Both the position numbers and the translations under genes were made by a program. Source: Halovenus rubra (lineage in GTDB: Archaea > Halobacteriota > Halobacteria > Halobacteriales > Haloarculaceae). Taken from it: a stretch of 64,000 nucleotides of DNA. The notes under the pieces were generated by a model. The model ran no database searches and had not been told where the DNA came from. It saw nothing but the letters and a program-made list of their open reading frames with translations. Positions 55,885 through 64,000 of this stretch are shown piece by piece. Within the stretch, counting starts at the first letter, position 1. Each line of letters opens with the position of its first letter. The DNA lies in NCBI RefSeq assembly GCF_026586665.1, contig NZ_JAODIY010000013.1, positions 1 through 64,000 of the forward strand. Direction: 5' to 3'.

Positions 55885-56311
55885 AGCTCTCTCCAACGAC
55901 GTGTTTGCCAGGTTTTCCGGATTCCCATCAATACATACTGATAAATCCGTGGGTTTAGAACTGTCTATTCCTGCTTTTATCTGGATGACGATTTATGATT
56001 ACTGGTCGGTCGCCAAGTGTCTGTATCAAGGGTAATGCTTACCGTCTGGTCAGCGCATCGGGTGTAAATTGGCTGTCGGCTATATACCATTCACCGCTAT
56101 AGAAAACGTCGAACAAAACCCCAGTACAGTGTCTCAATACGACAGTGCATGCTGTCGTTTCCGGTCCGAGACCCCACATCGAAAGATAGCGCCTTTAGTT
56201 GTGCCTACTGGATACTGTAACAATTATACAACTGCCAAGCCAAGCCAGTAGAGACCGGGTGTGTAAAGAGACACCGACGAGCATTTTTACCATTCGCCCA
56301 ATAGCACAACA
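55885..56311. other. Intergenic region between divergent genes
   Basis: 427 bases without a convincing coding frame. It carries promoters for cysK (gatttatca near 55950 on the reverse strand) and for the gene at 56312 (catttttacc about 25 bases before its ATG). No hairpins, repeats or RNA genes recognised. Confidence 0.4.
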
Positions 56312-57127
56312 ATGACTGTCACGCTCGACAGCGACATGCTTTTTCAGTACCGGCGGTTCACGCTGTACAACTCGCCGTACGTCGCACACGATACCGGTTG
56401 TGCAGTCGACCTCTATCCCACACCGGGGACAGCCCCGTCACCAGTTAGCGGAGAAGTACTGGACACACGGACAGTCAAAGCGCCGTCAAAATCGTATGCC
56501 GCCACACACGACCATCTCATCGTTGTAGACACGGGCGAACACGTCGCTCGGATGCTACATATCGACCCGGCAGTTGAAGCTGGGGACCGTATCGAACAAG
56601 GGGATTCGCTTGGCTCACTGGTCCGTGCTGGATTCTTCGCGCCTTGGGTCCCAAACCACATTCACCTTGGCTTCCGTGACGACGATACTAACCCATATCG
56701 TGCAGCAGGGTCACTGCCGCTCTCGCTAGAGCTCTCTGTTACACCGCTTGACTGGGATGGGACCGGAACTGTCGTCGAGACGGGAAAAACGTGGGCACGG
56801 CTTGATGCGCCACGACATCCAAGTCCCGGCGATACGTTCGTTGGTCTTGGAAGCGATGGTGGTGTTCTCGACGGAGGGTTTCCACATTATGACGGCGGAG
56901 GACTACTAGGAAACGGTGACCGGGCAGTTGTTGCAGGAAGAGAAGTTGGACCTGTTTCAAATCGAGATGTAGACTGGACGGACTGCACTGTCAACGCAAA
57001 CGGGCAGCCAGTGACTGGTCTCGCGTTGTATTGCAGTCGCGACGAGTTCGGTATCAAAATTGTTGGCGAAGCTGTTGACTTCGAACTTGGTGACGATATC
57101 TCGGTCACAGTTGTGCCCGGAAGCTGA
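56312..57127 (+). CDS. M23/LytM-like duplicated-hybrid-motif protein, probably inactive
   Basis: 271 residues, no signal peptide. Residues about 20-120 follow the M23 metallopeptidase/hybrid-motif pattern: DTGCAVDLYPTPGTAPSPVS, then LIVVDTGEHVARMLHIDP, VEAGDRIEQGDSLGSLVRAG and NHIHLGF (the HxH zinc half-site). The first zinc histidine (expected four residues before the Asp of CAVD) is Gly, so catalysis is doubtful, and haloarchaea have no peptidoglycan. The C-terminal half is a beta-rich domain I do not recognise. Confidence 0.7.
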   Translation: MTVTLDSDMLFQYRRFTLYNSPYVAHDTGCAVDLYPTPGTAPSPVSGEVLDTRTVKAPSKSYAATHDHLIVVDTGEHVARMLHIDPAVEAGDRIEQGDSLGSLVRAGFFAPWVPNHIHLGFRDDDTNPYRAAGSLPLSLELSVTPLDWDGTGTVVETGKTWARLDAPRHPSPGDTFVGLGSDGGVLDGGFPHYDGGGLLGNGDRAVVAGREVGPVSNRDVDWTDCTVNANGQPVTGLALYCSRDEFGIKIVGEAVDFELGDDISVTVVPGS

Positions 57128-57357
57128 GCGTCCGGCAACCTCGCATGATTGGGCAGATCTTTTGATTACTGGGACAGACTACTACATTGCGTCTATTTTT
57201 GCGAGCGTCGCTGTACTTTTATTAATAACATGGTATCCAAGCCACGTTTTTATGTCAGCGGACTTCCCAGAATATACCAAACTTGTTAGGCACTACCTGT
57301 ATTTATGGTCCTCTCGTATGGTATATTGCCGGCAGTACGAGGCCGGTTGTTAGACGA

Positions 57358-57507
57358 ATGCCAGAATGTAATCACTGTGGTGCACACGTATCAGACCGCT
57401 TCGCTCGCGTTTTCGCCGACGAGCACGGACATATCCGTGCTTGCCCTAGCTGCTCCGCGAATGCGGGTATCGCAGAGGCGGCCAGACGGCGTGCCCACGA
57501 AGTGTGA
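57358..57507 (+). CDS. Small zinc-finger protein
   Basis: 49 residues from ATG 57358. MPECNHCGAHV gives one CxxC, RACPSCSANAG the second, separated by 21 residues, then a helical tail with Ala/Arg. This is a typical haloarchaeal micro zinc finger of unknown role. It precedes the phosphohexomutase gene by 85 bases on the same strand. Confidence 0.75.
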   Translation: MPECNHCGAHVSDRFARVFADEHGHIRACPSCSANAGIAEAARRRAHEV

Positions 57508-57592
57508 CGCATCGACCCCGCGGACCCCTTGGACCTGACTGTTCGCCCCGACCCGAGCAGGGTTTTTAGTACCCCCGGTAAGTGGTACCCAT

Positions 57593-59014
57593 ATGGGACG
57601 AAACCCAGGGACGCGAGAACCGATAGAGTTTGGAACAGACGGTTGGCGCGCTCCGCTCTCGCTATTTACTACCGACCGTGTCAAAATGGTTGCACAAGCC
57701 GTAGCTTCGTACCTCGACAGTCAAGACTGTACGGGACCGGTCGCTATCGGATACGATGCACGCGAGCACTCTCCGAAGTTCGCCGATGAGCTTGGAGAGG
57801 TATTGGCTGCAAACGGCCGTGAAGTCGTTATTTCGGACCGAGACTGTCCAACCCCGGCGCTTGCCTGGTCTGTCGAACAGGGAGAGTATGCAGGCGGCCT
57901 CGTCATTACGGCCTCACACAACCCGCCGGCATACAACGGCGTCAAATTCGTTCCCGGTACTGGTTCGCCAGCCCTGCCTACCGTGACAGATGAACTCGAA
58001 CGACGCCTTGCCACTCCGAAAACCAACGAACGAAACAGCAAAATCCGTGAAACAGACTTTTTGACGCCCTACATCGAACACGTTTCGGACTTTCTTCGGT
58101 CACAACTTGGCATCACCCCGTCGCTCGACGGGCTGACAATCGCCTACGATGCGATGCACGGAAGCGGTCGTGGTGTCACGAACGAAGTCCTCAGCCGAGC
58201 CGGTGCAAGGGTCACCAGTCGCCGTTGCAGCCAAGAGCCTGATTTCGGTGGAACCGCCCCTGAGCCCACAGCAGAAAATGCTACCGCCCTTATCGAAGCT
58301 GTCCGAAACGGCAAGGCTGATATTGGCTTTGTCAACGACGGAGATTCCGACCGCGTTGGCATTGTTACGCCCGAACGTGGATTTGTCGACCCGAACCTCG
58401 TCCTTGCACTGCTCTATGACTTCTTGCTTGAACACACAGATGGCGATGTGGTCAGAACAGTGTCGACGAGTAGCCTTGTCGACCGTATTGCCGATGCTCA
58501 CGACCAAGCCGTCCATCAAACCGCTGTTGGTTTCAAGTGGGTTGCTGAAGCAATGGACAGACACGATGCGCTGGCAGGCGGTGAAGAGAGTGGCGGATAC
58601 GGCATCAGCGCCCACCTGCAGAACAAAGACGGCGTACTGGTTGCCCTTGTTGCCGCAGCCGCACATGTTGAACAGCCCTTAGATACGCGCATCGACGAAC
58701 TGTTCGAGAAGTACGGTGAAATCCACCAGGGAAGACGGAGCCTCGATTGTCCCAACGAGCAGAAAGCTACAGTACTCGCCAGCCTTACTGAGAGCAACCC
58801 CGAGACAATCGCAGAGGTCCCGGTCGAAGATATCACGACAGTTGATGGGATGAAAATAGAGCTCGAGGATGGGACATGGATTCTTGTCCGTCCATCAGGA
58901 ACAGAACCAAAGCTACGGATTTATGCAGAGGCAAAATCTGAGAGTCGGCTGGATACACTTCTCGATGCTGGAGAGTCATTTGTCGGGTCGAATGCTGAAA
59001 ACCACCTCTCGTAG
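57593..59014 (+). CDS. Phosphoglucosamine mutase / phosphomannomutase family
   Basis: 473 residues, alpha-D-phosphohexomutase. The phosphoserine loop is ITASHNPPAYNGVK, the Mg loop NDGDSDRVG, the sugar loop GGEESGGYG, and the phosphate loop RPSGTEPKLRIYAEA. The four-domain layout is complete. The substrate (glucosamine-, mannose- or glucose-phosphate) is not decided by these motifs. It feeds nucleotide-sugar synthesis, for example for N-glycans. Confidence 0.9.
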   Translation: MGRNPGTREPIEFGTDGWRAPLSLFTTDRVKMVAQAVASYLDSQDCTGPVAIGYDAREHSPKFADELGEVLAANGREVVISDRDCPTPALAWSVEQGEYAGGLVITASHNPPAYNGVKFVPGTGSPALPTVTDELERRLATPKTNERNSKIRETDFLTPYIEHVSDFLRSQLGITPSLDGLTIAYDAMHGSGRGVTNEVLSRAGARVTSRRCSQEPDFGGTAPEPTAENATALIEAVRNGKADIGFVNDGDSDRVGIVTPERGFVDPNLVLALLYDFLLEHTDGDVVRTVSTSSLVDRIADAHDQAVHQTAVGFKWVAEAMDRHDALAGGEESGGYGISAHLQNKDGVLVALVAAAAHVEQPLDTRIDELFEKYGEIHQGRRSLDCPNEQKATVLASLTESNPETIAEVPVEDITTVDGMKIELEDGTWILVRPSGTEPKLRIYAEAKSESRLDTLLDAGESFVGSNAENHLS

Positions 59015-59041
59015 CCGAACCTGCAAAGCTAGCGACGCGAG

Positions 59042-59437
59042 TTACTCGAATACGGTGTCTGTTGTCTCTACGTGTCCGTAAAATCGGTCTTCCTCATCAG
59101 TGGGGGTGATACTGAATCCGAGGGATTCCCAGAATGGTCGAACACGGCGATGAAAATCTGCCTGAAGAGTGTCGTGGCGCTGGCTGGCTGCTTCAATGAG
59201 TGCGGTCCCGATACCCTGACCCCGTCGTCGCTGACGGACAGCAATAGCGGCGATTTCTGAGCCGTCGAGAACGACGACACCCAAAACAGGCGACATATCA
59301 CCGTCACGAACAGCGACAAGCACCGAATCCGTCTTGACAGCTGCTGTCAGGGGTATCGAATTGAGCGCCAACAGTCCGCCGTCCAACACGTTTCGGAGGG
59401 CGGGAACGTCATCAGTTGTCGCAGTTCTCACGTGCAT
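59042..59437 (-). CDS. GNAT-family N-acetyltransferase
   Basis: 131 residues. The acetyl-CoA loop is AIAVRQRRRGQGIGTALIEA, followed by HRRVRPFWESLGF, the usual C-terminal strand region. The substrate is unknown. It starts 8 bases downstream of the SAMP2-like gene on the same strand, so the two are probably cotranscribed. Confidence 0.87.
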   Translation of the reverse strand: MHVRTATTDDVPALRNVLDGGLLALNSIPLTAAVKTDSVLVAVRDGDMSPVLGVVVLDGSEIAAIAVRQRRRGQGIGTALIEAASQRHDTLQADFHRRVRPFWESLGFSITPTDEEDRFYGHVETTDTVFE

Positions 59438-59445
59438 TGCAACGG

Positions 59446-59649
59446 TTATCCGCCCTTGATGAGGCGGATGACTCTTACGTGGTCGACAGTGTTGTCAATC
59501 GTCTCGTCTTCGGGCACCGGCCGGCCATCAACAAGAATAGAAACCTCGTGTTTACTCACGTCGAACGGCGAGAGCAAGTCGCTGTATTGTCCTGTTTCAG
59601 CGTCAACCTCGTGGCTCCCCTCACCGACCAGTTCGACTGTGATTCCCAT
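59446..59649 (-). CDS. samp2: Ubiquitin-like small modifier, SAMP2 type
   Basis: 67 residues, beta-grasp fold, ending in the Gly-Gly needed for adenylation and conjugation (VIRLIKGG). The segment HEVSILVDGRPVPEDETID closely matches SAMP2 of Haloferax volcanii. SAMP2 is attached to lysines of target proteins and also carries sulfur for tRNA wobble-uridine thiolation, using the E1-like UbaA. It lies just upstream of a GNAT acetyltransferase. Confidence 0.9.
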   Translation of the reverse strand: MGITVELVGEGSHEVDAETGQYSDLLSPFDVSKHEVSILVDGRPVPEDETIDNTVDHVRVIRLIKGG

Positions 59650-59706
59650 ATCGGTGTGTAGGTGACCCTATCCTGTTGAGCGTGTCGTTGTTCGGCGCCG
59701 ACAGAG

Positions 59707-60555
59707 CTACTTGTCGGATGCGGGCTCGTCATCCAGCGGGTCGTACGTGTTTTCTTCTGCCGGGAACTCGCCGTTTTTTACCTCCGCAACGTAGTCACCG
59801 ACTGCATTGCGGATTTCGCTGTCGAGGTCAGCGTACTGCTTCGAGAGTTTAAATGCCTCGCCGCCAAGCCCGAGCATATCTGTAATAACGAGTACCTGCC
59901 CGTCAACATACCGACCGGCACCGATACCGATTGTCGGCACGTCTACTGCATCGGTAACACGTTTGCCGACCTCCTCGGTCACAGTTTCGAGCACGATAGT
60001 AAAGACGCCCGCGGATTCGAGACGTTCCGCAGTCTCGACGAGTTCATCGACTGCCGCAGAGCTCGTCTGTCCTCGCCCCTGAATGTATGGCCCCCCTATT
60101 TGATGCATCCGCTGTGGTGTAAGACCGATGTGGCCCATCGTCGGGATACCGAGCTCTGTTAATCGGTCAATAATCTCGATTGTCGTCTCGCCATGCGGTG
60201 CCGTTTCGAGTTTGACTGCATCAGCACCTGCTTCCTTCATAAATCGTCCGGCGTTTTCGACCGACTCCTCCATGGATGCGCCATAAGAGAGAAACGGCAT
60301 ATCACCAATGACCATAGCATTGTCGACGGCACGGTCGACAGCCGCGGTATTCGACAGCGCTTCCTCCATCGTTAGTGGAAGCGTATCGTCGTGGCCAAGA
60401 TGATTGTCAGCGGCTGAGTCGCCGACAAGAATCATATCGACGCCCCCCAAATCGACCTGTTCAGCAATCGGCGCATCATACGCCGTCAGCATCGTTAACG
60501 CCTCATCGTTCTCGTATGTCTCCCAGATGTCGCGAACAGACATTCTGTCTTGCAT
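59707..60555 (-). CDS. panB: 3-methyl-2-oxobutanoate hydroxymethyltransferase
   Basis: 282 residues from ATG 60555 (or 278 from ATG 60543, closer to the family start). It makes ketopantoate, the first step to pantothenate and CoA. Motifs are ITMLTAYD-like LTMLTAYDAPIAE, DMILVGDSAADNHLGH, DMPFLSYG, ADAVKLE, MGHIGLTPQ and GIGAGRYVDGQVLVITDMLG. The very long open frame to 60885 is not family-like. A TATA-like ttttacaa about 28 bases before 60555 favours that start and a leaderless mRNA. Confidence 0.9.
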   Translation of the reverse strand: MQDRMSVRDIWETYENDEALTMLTAYDAPIAEQVDLGGVDMILVGDSAADNHLGHDDTLPLTMEEALSNTAAVDRAVDNAMVIGDMPFLSYGASMEESVENAGRFMKEAGADAVKLETAPHGETTIEIIDRLTELGIPTMGHIGLTPQRMHQIGGPYIQGRGQTSSAAVDELVETAERLESAGVFTIVLETVTEEVGKRVTDAVDVPTIGIGAGRYVDGQVLVITDMLGLGGEAFKLSKQYADLDSEIRNAVGDYVAEVKNGEFPAEENTYDPLDDEPASDK

Positions 60556-60623
60556 ACGCGGCCAGTTCGATGGGTGTGATTGTAAAACATCGCATCGGGC
60601 GGGCAACGATCCGTCAGAGCTGT

Positions 60624-60824
60624 TCACTCCCAGAACTGAGCCTCGCCGAAAGCCAGCCTGTAAACAAAGTAGCCGGACCAACAGATGAACAACATAATTA
60701 TTGTAAACCACACGGACACCTGTAGGAGTTGTGCTGGGTAGATAACGTATGCAGCAACCAGCAACCCGACAACAATCGTGAGTGCCGCCAGATCGATGCG
60801 GTCCGGTGCTGGAATATGTGTCAT
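60624..60824 (-). CDS. Small two-helix membrane protein
   Basis: 66 residues. Two membrane segments, LAALTIVVGLLVAAYVIYPA and VWFTIIMLFICWSGYFVYRL, separated by a short loop. The N-terminus MTHIPAPDRID is soluble. No known family. It is upstream of panB on the same strand (68-base gap). Confidence 0.65.
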   Translation of the reverse strand: MTHIPAPDRIDLAALTIVVGLLVAAYVIYPAQLLQVSVWFTIIMLFICWSGYFVYRLAFGEAQFWE

Positions 60825-60961
60825 CGACCACAGGTTGTGACGCTGGCGGTTTCAGTCCCCCGATTTGGGCTGACTCGATAGACAATCAAATAAAAAAGTT
60901 GGGACGAGGATTCGTTCGTGGCGGCCATAGTGTTTTTATCCCGGCCATCGTACGAGGCTGT

Positions 60962-61630
60962 ATGAGGTTTATCATCGTTGGCTTCGGTCGTGTCGGCATG
61001 CGAAATGCTAGGACACTGCAAAGCGAAGGTCACGACGTCGTCGTCGTCGATTACAGCCGGGACCGTATCAAGCGAGCCAAAGAGGAAGGATTTGACGCCA
61101 TCGAAGGGAGCGGTGGCGACGAATCGGTATTACGGGAGGCAGGTCTCGAAGAGGCCGACGGTCTCGGTGCGTTGACCGGTGATATCAACACCAACTTTTC
61201 AGCCTGTGTCATCGGAGATGCCCACGACTGCCGGACAGTGTTACGGGTCAACGAGGACTTCAGCGAACAGCTCTACGAACGGTACACAGACAGCGTCGAC
61301 GAGGTTATTTACCCTGAGCGTCTCGGCGCAGCAGGCGCGAAAACTGCACTGCTTGGTGGCGACTTCACCGTCATCGCTGACCTGACCGAACGCCTCTCGG
61401 TTGCAAGTGTGACAATTCCGGATGAATCGCCGGTCATGGATGACCGAGTTATCGACATCGAACTGCCGGGCGATGCCCGGATTTATGCCCACGGTCGCAA
61501 AGATGAATCGATGACGATTCCGCTTCCACAGGTTCGTGTCAAGCCGGGCGATTCGGTCGCAGTCATGGCAGACCCGGACAGGCTAGAAGATGTTCGGTCG
61601 ACCCTGCGCGGTGAATCGGCATCGGCCTGA
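60962..61630 (+). CDS. TrkA-type NAD-binding potassium-channel/transport regulator
   Basis: 222 residues from ATG 60962. A TrkA-N (RCK) Rossmann domain, IIVGFGRVGMRNARTLQSEG with GxGxxG and Asp at the end of the second strand (VVVDYS), covers residues 1-130. A TrkA-C domain (about 140-215, RVKPGDSVAVMADPDRL) follows. It regulates K+ flux in response to nucleotides. No membrane partner is adjacent. Confidence 0.9.
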   Translation: MRFIIVGFGRVGMRNARTLQSEGHDVVVVDYSRDRIKRAKEEGFDAIEGSGGDESVLREAGLEEADGLGALTGDINTNFSACVIGDAHDCRTVLRVNEDFSEQLYERYTDSVDEVIYPERLGAAGAKTALLGGDFTVIADLTERLSVASVTIPDESPVMDDRVIDIELPGDARIYAHGRKDESMTIPLPQVRVKPGDSVAVMADPDRLEDVRSTLRGESASA

Positions 61631-61667
61631 ACAGGATGTAGCCGTCGTGTGTCGCGTCACGACAAAA

Positions 61668-61743
61668 AGGGTATTAAGTATTCGGGCGCGCCGTCAGAGG
61701 ATGGGAGTTGTGGGTGTGGATGTGAGGCCGTCGGTGCGCGCCC
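61668..61743 (+). other. Promoter-like element and GC-rich stem, possible small RNA
   Basis: A TATA-like ggtattaag (61670-61678) is followed by gggcgcgc (61684-61691), which pairs perfectly with gcgcgccc (61736-61743) across 44 mostly G-rich bases. It lies between trkA and the PIN-like gene. It could be a small RNA, a leader structure or a terminator for trkA. No known RNA family is recognised. Confidence 0.3.
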
Positions 61744-61848
61744 ATCTCATATCTCTTTCCTGTGGTACATAAACGTCCGTCAGACAGGTGTGTGACGAGC
61801 AGACGGCACGTCGGGCAGTTTTTCTACCCACCACTACTGAAACTGAGT

Positions 61849-62481
61849 ATGTCTTGGGGAGCACTGTTCAATCGGGCCACCGAATTTGAGGTGACCGAAC
61901 CGGCAATTGCCAAAGAGCGGGGCGATGTCACCCGCCGGACGGGAGGCCAGGCCGAAACAGGCGATGCTGAGCGACAGACGACACAGGAGACCGAGAGTCC
62001 GACTACCGAGAGCGAACACGGTGAAGGAGTCCGTGTCGTCGCTGATACAGGTGTTCTTGCTGGGGACTTGCTTCTTGGCAACGCCTCGCGTGCGGTACTC
62101 GACGAGGTGAGAGGCCACCACTGGGTCGTTCTCGTTGCCAGCGACGAACTCCTTGCGGTGACTCGTGAAATCATTGCTGCGCTGACGACAACAACCCTAG
62201 CAGATGACTGGCACGAACAAATCAGGCGAGAGCGTGTTTCTGTCTCACATCCGCCCGGAGACCATCCGGCGCTGGCGTCTGCCTACCGTGGTAACGCCCG
62301 GCACCTCGTGACCACTAATGAAGAGCTGACTGCAACCGGGATGAATCTCTCTGTCCAATCTCATATGGAACTGAGTATCCGCCCACCGGACGCGTTTCAG
62401 ACACTGTTTGAACCAGAATCACTGTATGAGGGTCTGTTCGAGGAGGCATATCCGGGACCCGACCGGGACCCGCGAGCCTGA
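61849..62481 (+). CDS. PIN-like domain protein
   Basis: 210 residues from ATG 61849. An N-terminal variable segment, rich in charged residues and Thr (to about 60), precedes a PIN-like fold. It starts GVRVVADTGVLAGDLLLGNA with the first acidic residue, then a helical middle, and HPALASAYRGNARHLVTTNE for the later acidic and central positions. Some catalytic acids are hard to place, so nuclease activity is uncertain. Its stop is 2 bases from the opposing rdgB-type stop. Confidence 0.7.
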   Translation: MSWGALFNRATEFEVTEPAIAKERGDVTRRTGGQAETGDAERQTTQETESPTTESEHGEGVRVVADTGVLAGDLLLGNASRAVLDEVRGHHWVVLVASDELLAVTREIIAALTTTTLADDWHEQIRRERVSVSHPPGDHPALASAYRGNARHLVTTNEELTATGMNLSVQSHMELSIRPPDAFQTLFEPESLYEGLFEEAYPGPDRDPRA

Positions 62482-62482
62482 C

Positions 62483-63130
62483 CTAGCGGTTGGTCTGTGC
62501 GTGCCAGTCAGCAAACTTCGCCAGTGCCCGTCCACGGTGAGAAATTGCGTTTTTTTCTTCAGTATCCATCTCGGCAAACGTTGTGCCGTCGTACTCAAAG
62601 ATAGGGTCGTATCCAAACCCACCGTCGCCACGTGGTGAGACAATTTTCCCGGGAACAACGCCCTCAAACAGTTTCACCGGCACGTCAGCCTCGTCGACTT
62701 GTGCATCAGTTGTCGCACTCGCACGCTCGTCAGCAGCGAGGTCCTGTCCACGGCGCTGGTCGTTAACCGGCTCTGGCGTCGCTTCGAACGGCTCGCCGTC
62801 GCAGTAGGCGAGGACACCACGGAAGGCTGCACTCTGTGAGGCTTCTCGGCTGACGAGGTCTGCAACCCGCTCGAAACCGACTCGCTCTTGGACGTACGAT
62901 GAGTAGGGGCCGGGAAAGCCATCGAAAGCATCGATAGTGAGCCCAGAGTCATCGACTACCACTGGCTCATCGAGCCGTCTGTAAGCAGCACGCGCACCGT
63001 AGGCAGCAACGGTTCCCAAATCAACTGCCTGCGGTTCAACGTAATCGAACTCAACCTGTTCGACCGGCTCGTCGAGATACTCCCGGGCTTCCTGTACTTT
63101 TCCGGGGTTCGTCGTGACGAACGTGACCAT
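62483..63130 (-). CDS. Non-canonical purine NTP pyrophosphatase (RdgB/HAM1 family)
   Basis: 215 residues from ATG 63130. It hydrolyses ITP, dITP and XTP. Motifs are FVTTNPGKVQEA, VDDSGLTIDAF, GFPGPYSSYV, GDGGFGYDPIF and ISHRGRALAKF. A polar insert of about 30 residues (about 125-160, RRGQDLAADERASATTD) lies in the middle and is known to me from haloarchaeal members. The longer open frame upstream is not family-like. Confidence 0.92.
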   Translation of the reverse strand: MVTFVTTNPGKVQEAREYLDEPVEQVEFDYVEPQAVDLGTVAAYGARAAYRRLDEPVVVDDSGLTIDAFDGFPGPYSSYVQERVGFERVADLVSREASQSAAFRGVLAYCDGEPFEATPEPVNDQRRGQDLAADERASATTDAQVDEADVPVKLFEGVVPGKIVSPRGDGGFGYDPIFEYDGTTFAEMDTEEKNAISHRGRALAKFADWHAQTNR

Positions 63131-63167
63131 ATCTTCGGTCAGAGGAGATAATGAAAATAGGCGTCGA

Positions 63168-63449
63168 TTAGTCGACGACAACCTCAACCGGCTCGTTGTC
63201 TTCCTCAGTTGCTTCGTCATCGTCGCCGGTGCTGTTGCGTTCCTCTTGGAAAAGAAGCGCTCCAACAACTGCGAGGACAATCCAGGACCGCCAGTTGGCA
63301 AGGTTCAATGTGTACCCCACGCCGAACTCTTTTTCGACGAGCATCCCCTCATCAGGCTGCCAGTAGCCAGACAGCAGCCGTTTGAGGCTTGGCTTCTCGA
63401 AGTTGTACGGGATTCCAAACAGCTCGCCGGATGTTGGCTGATCTGACAT
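63168..63449 (-). CDS. DUF5808-like small membrane protein
   Basis: 93 residues from ATG 63449. It begins MSDQPTSGELFGIPYNFEKP, then YWQPDEGMLVEKEFGVGYTL, one membrane segment (WRSWIVLAVVGALLF) and an acidic tail. The pattern matches a haloarchaeal/bacterial domain of unknown function. It lies 38 bases downstream of the membrane-protein gene at the right edge. Confidence 0.75.
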   Translation of the reverse strand: MSDQPTSGELFGIPYNFEKPSLKRLLSGYWQPDEGMLVEKEFGVGYTLNLANWRSWIVLAVVGALLFQEERNSTGDDDEATEEDNEPVEVVVD

Positions 63450-63487
63450 AGTACTGCGTAGTACTGCTGGGATTAAGATGGTTTTCA

Positions 63488-64000
63488 TCACGAAAGGCGC
63501 GTATGGTTCACACGGTAGATTGTCACGGCCTCGTTCTTGAACGCAATTGTGATACCGTCGACCGTGTCGAAGTCGTTGATGCGATAGAACGTTTCGCGCT
63601 CACTAGTACCTACGTAAATATACTCCACATCATATCGTTTAAGCGTCTTAACGGCGTTGTCGAGCGACCCGACATAGAGCTGTTCAATAGCACCTGCTCG
63701 CTCCTCAAAGGCCTCTTCACCGCGATATCCGACCTGATGGTCCCATCCAACAACAGAGACTGCATCTGTCAGCACTGAGGCAGCAGACCGCCAGTTGTAG
63801 GTATCTCGTCCCGGTGCCTCGGCGATGGTTGGCTTGCCCTGCTCGTCAAGCCAGTACAGGCCTTCCATCTCCTCTGCCCTGTCCTCGTCGTGGGTTGCCA
63901 GCCCGTCAAACGTTCCCTCCGAGGGAGAGAACACATCGTAACCAACGTTGTTGTGGACAGCCAAAATACCGAATGGGAGACTGGTTGCGACGACGCCGAC
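63488..64000 (-). CDS. Large membrane protein, C-terminal part (DUF2298/YYY-like)
   Basis: The frame is open to the right window edge (171 codons visible). The external C-terminal domain has SVVGWDHQVGYRG, RAGAIEQLYVGSLDNAVKTL, YDVEYIYVGTSERETFY and the end VTIYRVNHTRLS. This matches the tail of long polytopic haloarchaeal proteins of the Chlor_Arch_YYY type, thought to be glycosyltransferase-like. The membrane part lies outside the window. Confidence 0.7.
   Translation of the reverse strand, partial: VGVVATSLPFGILAVHNNVGYDVFSPSEGTFDGLATHDEDRAEEMEGLYWLDEQGKPTIAEAPGRDTYNWRSAASVLTDAVSVVGWDHQVGYRGEEAFEERAGAIEQLYVGSLDNAVKTLKRYDVEYIYVGTSERETFYRINDFDTVDGITIAFKNEAVTIYRVNHTRLS

Noticed and set aside
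57060-57353. 97-codon frame with a hydrophobic segment between the M23-like gene and the zinc-finger gene
   Set aside because: Most of it overlaps the upstream gene in another frame; the unique part lacks a good start and shows unusual codon use.
1-64000. CRISPR arrays, complete insertion sequences, integrases, rRNA genes, replication origins
   Set aside because: I looked for regularly spaced repeats, full transposases, tyrosine recombinases, rRNA and orc1/cdc6-type genes and saw none in the window.

Overview
The window is chromosomal DNA from a halophilic archaeon (class Halobacteria). The proteins are strongly acidic. The S10/spc ribosomal operon has archaeal gene content (eS4, eL32, eL19, RNase P component 1). 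Other markers are a tandem TatC fusion, AglB, a SAMP2-like modifier, a HalX response regulator, aCPSF1 and a split NuoJ. By eye the base composition is in the low-to-mid fifties percent GC, which is modest for this group. I cannot name the genus.

Layout. 1-1554: the 5' third of glutamate synthase, whose homology stops close to the left edge. 1679-4848: a tryptophan-degradation locus with divergent indoleamine 2,3-dioxygenase and kynureninase plus an unknown partner. 5054-8095: the KH/beta-CASP RNase and termination factor aCPSF1, a riboflavin/F420-pathway reductase and a small acidic protein. 8096-9023: a gene-poor stretch with an odd tRNA, hairpins and tRNA-Gly(GCC). 9243-11159: an ABC exporter. 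11255-11906: a decayed lipoprotein gene carrying a GC-rich palindrome. 12144-26586: an RNA methyltransferase followed by 22 ribosomal-protein genes, rnp1 and secY, tightly coupled by overlaps and 1-4 base gaps and closed by a hairpin plus T-run.

26845-28809: a three-gene unit (small membrane protein, Cro-like regulator, beta-lactamase-fold lipoprotein) with two inverted repeats at its promoter. 29019-32342: a second lipoprotein pseudogene, a TRAM protein and a multi-domain sensor kinase. 32347-35615: divergent tatC genes. 35658-38770: an MGMT-like protein without the active cysteine, fibrillarin/Nop5 and a geranylgeranyl-reductase-like flavoprotein. 38955-44966: the membrane arm (J1, J2, K, L, M, N) of complex I, without A, B, CD, H and I next to it. 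45038-46770: phosphomevalonate decarboxylase and two small Cys-containing proteins.

46780-53466: a membrane protein, a DUF368/PopT-like transporter overlapping the oligosaccharyltransferase gene aglB, and a HalX regulator. 53666-55884: cysK and a cystathionine gamma-synthase/lyase. 56312-64000: an M23-like domain protein, phosphohexomutase, a GNAT/SAMP2 pair, PanB, a TrkA-type protein, a PIN-like protein, an RdgB-type NTPase and the end of a large membrane protein.

Most of the window is housekeeping. I did not find an unmistakable new defence or mobile system. The observations most worth following are the DUF368-AglB coupling (lipid-carrier recycling for N-glycosylation), the archaeal kynurenine route with an unassigned third gene, the tRNA with a nine-base anticodon loop, the duplicated helix-hairpin-helix extension on eL32, the operator-bearing regulator operon, and three broken genes, two of which lie beside palindromes or a foreign-looking ORF tail.
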